DNA of 64,000 nucleotides, taken from contig NC_066563.1 in NCBI RefSeq assembly GCF_024679095.1, positions 881,132 through 945,131 on the forward strand, in the 5' to 3' direction. The position numbers and the translations under genes were made by a program. This DNA comes from Eriocheir sinensis (taxonomy: Eukaryota; Arthropoda; Malacostraca; Decapoda; Varunidae). The notes below the pieces were generated by a model. That model searched no databases. It had not been told where the DNA came from and saw only the letters and a program-made list of their open reading frames with translations. This document shows, one piece after another, positions 60,624 through 64,000 of this stretch (position 1 is its first letter; every line of letters begins with the position of its first letter).

Positions 60624-61400
60624 GTATCTCATTTCTTTTCTTCTTCTTCTTCTTCTTCTTTTTTCTTCGGCTTTCGTTAATCTTCCACCTTTCATTCGTT
60701 ATTTCACTTCCAAAATAGAAAAAATCTACTACTTTTTCTCTGGGTGGCAATTTTATTTTTTCTCTTGTATCTCATTTCTTCTTCTTCTTCTTCTTCTTTT
60801 TCTTTTTCTTCTTCTTCGGTTCTCGTTAATCTTCCACCTTTCATTCGATCTTTCACTTCCAAAATAGAAAAAAAAATCTACTACTTTTTCTCTAGGTGGC
60901 AATTTTATTTTTTCTCTTGTATCTCATTTCTTCTTCTTCTTCTTCTTCTTTTTCTTTTTCTTCTTCTTCGGTTCTCGTTAATCTTCCACCTTTCATTCGT
61001 TCTTTCACTTCCAAAATAGAAAAAAAAATCTACTACTTTTTCTCTGGATGGCAATTTTATTTTTTCTCTTGTATCTCATTTCTTCTTCTTCTTCTTTCTC
61101 TTCTTCTTCTTCTTCGGTTCTCGTTAATCTTTCACCTTTCATTCGATTTTTCACTTCCAAAACAGAAAAAAAAATCTACTACTTTTTCTCAGGGTGACTT
61201 TTTTTTCTCTTCCTCTCTCTCAATCATCTTTCATTCAGGGTTTTCTCTATCTTTTGTTTCTGCCCACTTCTCCATTCTTCCATTCAATTTCCTTGCTTTG
61301 TATTTCATTTATTCATCTTTTAGTTCGTTCCTCATACATCTTTCACCTTTCATACCAAAAAAAAAATACATACGACTTATTCTCTGCACGACACTTTTTT
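60624..61400. repeat. 143-152-bp polypyrimidine tandem array, 4 units plus a diverged fifth
   Basis: gtatctcatttctt starts at 60624, 60767, 60919 and 61071 (143, 152 and 152 bp). A gtatttcattta variant starts near 61290. Each unit has (TTC)n, cggttctcgttaatcttcca, cctttcattcg, acttccaaaatagaaaaaa and ctactactttttctc. The 91-codon frame spans units only because the sequence lacks purines in stop positions. Confidence 0.94.
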
Positions 61401-61666
61401 TTTCGCCTTTCTCTCCGTCTAGACGCTCACTCACCATCCACTTGGCTCCATCTTTTCACCCGCCGTCGCTGCTTACCTCTTTCTCCTTTCATTTCCCTCC
61501 GTTTCTTCTTCCTTCTCTCCCTTTCTGCGCGTCTCCTTCACCTCCCTCCCTGCCTCCTTCCCGCCGGCACTGACTGATGGCTGTGGCATGGTCAAGCACT
61601 CTCTTCCCTCCCTCGCTCACACACTCACACACCCAAGAGTGCTTTTTCTGAATACTCATCACAGAC
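61401..61666. other. Pyrimidine-rich sequence
   Basis: C/T-rich with a short balanced patch at 61555-61600. No gene. Confidence 0.6.
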
Positions 61667-61679
61667 CTCCTCCTCCTCC

Positions 61680-61711
<32 letters not shown>

Positions 61712-61816
61712 CTCCTCCTCCTCCTCCTCCTATTCTACATGCCGCTATAGCACGAAGAAGGTACGATAAAGTAATTTGTTTCGTCGTCTCGTTGCTTCTG
61801 TTGTCATGGTTCTTAC

Positions 61817-61856
<40 letters not shown>
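61667..61856. repeat. (TCC)n and (GA)n
   Basis: TCC with two TTC interruptions at 61667-61733, unique DNA, then (GA)19 at 61818-61856. Confidence 0.96.
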
Positions 61857-61859
<3 letters not shown>

Positions 61860-61860
<1 letters not shown>

Positions 61861-62640
61861 TAACCTAAGGGCCTTTCTCAGTTCGTTTACTATAGCTAGC
61901 ATGAGGAATACGTCTCTCTCTCTCCCTGCCAATCTCTATTTCCTCCACGTTCGAACTTTTTCCTGCTTTCCTATTTCCCTTTTTCTCTCCCTTAATGACG
62001 CAAGGGAGTGATTTGCTGAGTGGGAATATTTGAGTAATTCTAATAAAGCTCCCTCTCCCTCTCCCTCTCTCTCTCGTTCCATTCTGTCACCTATTTCTCG
62101 TCAACTATCTTTTCTCGTCTGCTTCCTGCTTCCACTTAACTTTCTCTTTCGTTCTCCTCCATTTTTGCTTCCTCGACCCTTTCCTTTCTTCCCCTTCGCT
62201 TCCTCCTCCTCCTCCTCTCCTTCGTTCCCCTTCATCTCATTATGCTTTACTTGTCTCGCCCGTATTCCTCTCTTTTATTCAGTGCACTATTTTTCTCTTT
62301 TTTAATCTATCCACGGTCACTAATGTCTTTCTCCTGTTTCTCTTTCTTCTCCTCCTCCTCCTCCTCCTCCTCCTCCTCCTTCTCTTTCTTCCTCTTCTTC
62401 TTGTTCATCCTTCACTGGTTTCCTTCATCCTCCTTATTCGTTTTCCCCTCCATTTCCTCCTCCTCCTCCTCCTCGTTTTCCTCTTTCCTATCTTCATTAT
62501 CATCTTCCTCCTCCTCCTCCTGGTATTCTTACTTATAATTCCTCTTTTCTCATCTTTTTCAAGCTCATTCTCTTCCTTCAGTACCACCACCTCCTCCTCC
62601 TCCTTCTCCTCTTCCTCCCTCAATTTACCATCCTCCTACT
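61860..62640. other. Pyrimidine-rich block with (TCC)n patches
   Basis: TCC tracts near 62201-62216, 62346-62381, 62455-62477, 62503-62521 and 62588-62605. No gene. Confidence 0.75.
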
Positions 62641-62870
62641 TATCCCTAATATTTCATGTGAGGCGTGAGGTATAAGGAAGAAGGAATAAGGAGACGGGAG
62701 GCAAGCATGATGGAGGAAAAGAAGTGGAGGAAGAATGGAGGAGAACGGAGGGTGATTACGTACTTATGAGCAGGTGGGCATTGTCTCCACTGGCCCTCCA
62801 TCCCCCTCCACCTCTCCTTCCTTCATTTCTTCCCTACGCCCTCTCTCCCGTGGTCGTCATTTTCATCCCT
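62641..62870. other. Purine patch then pyrimidine sequence
   Basis: 62660-62755 is A/G-rich; the rest is C/T-rich. No gene. Confidence 0.6.

Positions 62871-64000
<1,130 letters not shown>

Overview
This window looks like non-coding DNA from a eukaryote, most likely a decapod crustacean (crab, crayfish or shrimp). The basis is its extreme density of pure microsatellites of the (GA)n, (CA)n, (AAT)n, (ACT)n and (GGA)n types, several longer than 125 bp. It also has kilobase polypurine/polypyrimidine blocks, many diverged minisatellites, TTAGG-like interstitial repeats (the arthropod telomere motif) and 5'-truncated non-LTR retrotransposon tails of a kind I associate with decapods. The taxon is an inference; no gene identifies it. 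I find no protein-coding gene, tRNA, rRNA or CRISPR array. The long open frames are artefacts: a pure pyrimidine strand cannot spell a stop codon, and dinucleotide repeats translate as SLSLSL, RERERE, VCVCVC or THTHTH.

Layout. 1-5.9 kb: microsatellites, then a chain of minisatellites (129, 43, 100 and 148 bp units), the last split by a LINE 3' end. 6-10 kb: polypyrimidine block with an 84-bp array, then dinucleotide tracts. 10.05-13.5 kb: the longest low-repeat island. 13.8-17.6 kb: duplicated unique sequence, a 150-bp GATA array, a compound microsatellite with a long imperfect palindrome, and 127- and 85-bp arrays. 17.9-22.7 kb: pyrimidine and purine blocks with embedded duplications. 22.7-23.3 kb: telomere-like motifs beside a second LINE remnant. 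23.3-27.8 kb: pyrimidine-rich, interrupted by copy A of a dispersed ~200-bp module. 27.8-28.1 kb: CpG- and CRE-containing island. 28.8-29.3 kb: 82-bp array. 30-33.6 kb: tetranucleotides, long GA tracts and a 1-kb purine array. 34-38.4 kb: stacked microsatellites and two arrays in which one unit carries a hugely expanded GA tract; one also holds a minus-strand LINE tail. 40.1-40.9 kb: an 86-bp CRE/CCAAT duplication followed by a 32-bp-register array. 44.2-45.4 kb: 57-bp and 131-bp arrays. 46.2-46.8 kb: module copies B and C. 47.4-49.1 kb: GT-rich minisatellites. 50.3-50.9 kb: an inverted pair of compound microsatellites enclosing a promoter-like segment. 51.2-54.6 kb: purine block. 54.7-55.3 kb: module copies D-F. 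56.0-56.2 kb: CpG-rich segment. 57-64 kb: trinucleotides, the second-longest GA tract, a 152-bp pyrimidine array and more (CT)n/(TCC)n.

The strongest candidates for something undescribed are: (1) the six-copy dispersed module whose minus strand keeps a 25-codon open frame in four copies; (2) arrays in which the same internal GA site is short in sister units and expanded to 110-187 bp in one; (3) the 32-bp-register array next to the CRE/CCAAT duplication; and (4) two insertions of one LINE family, each inside a minisatellite unit. Boundaries were read by eye and are usually good to a few bases for pure tracts and to 10-30 bases for diverged arrays.
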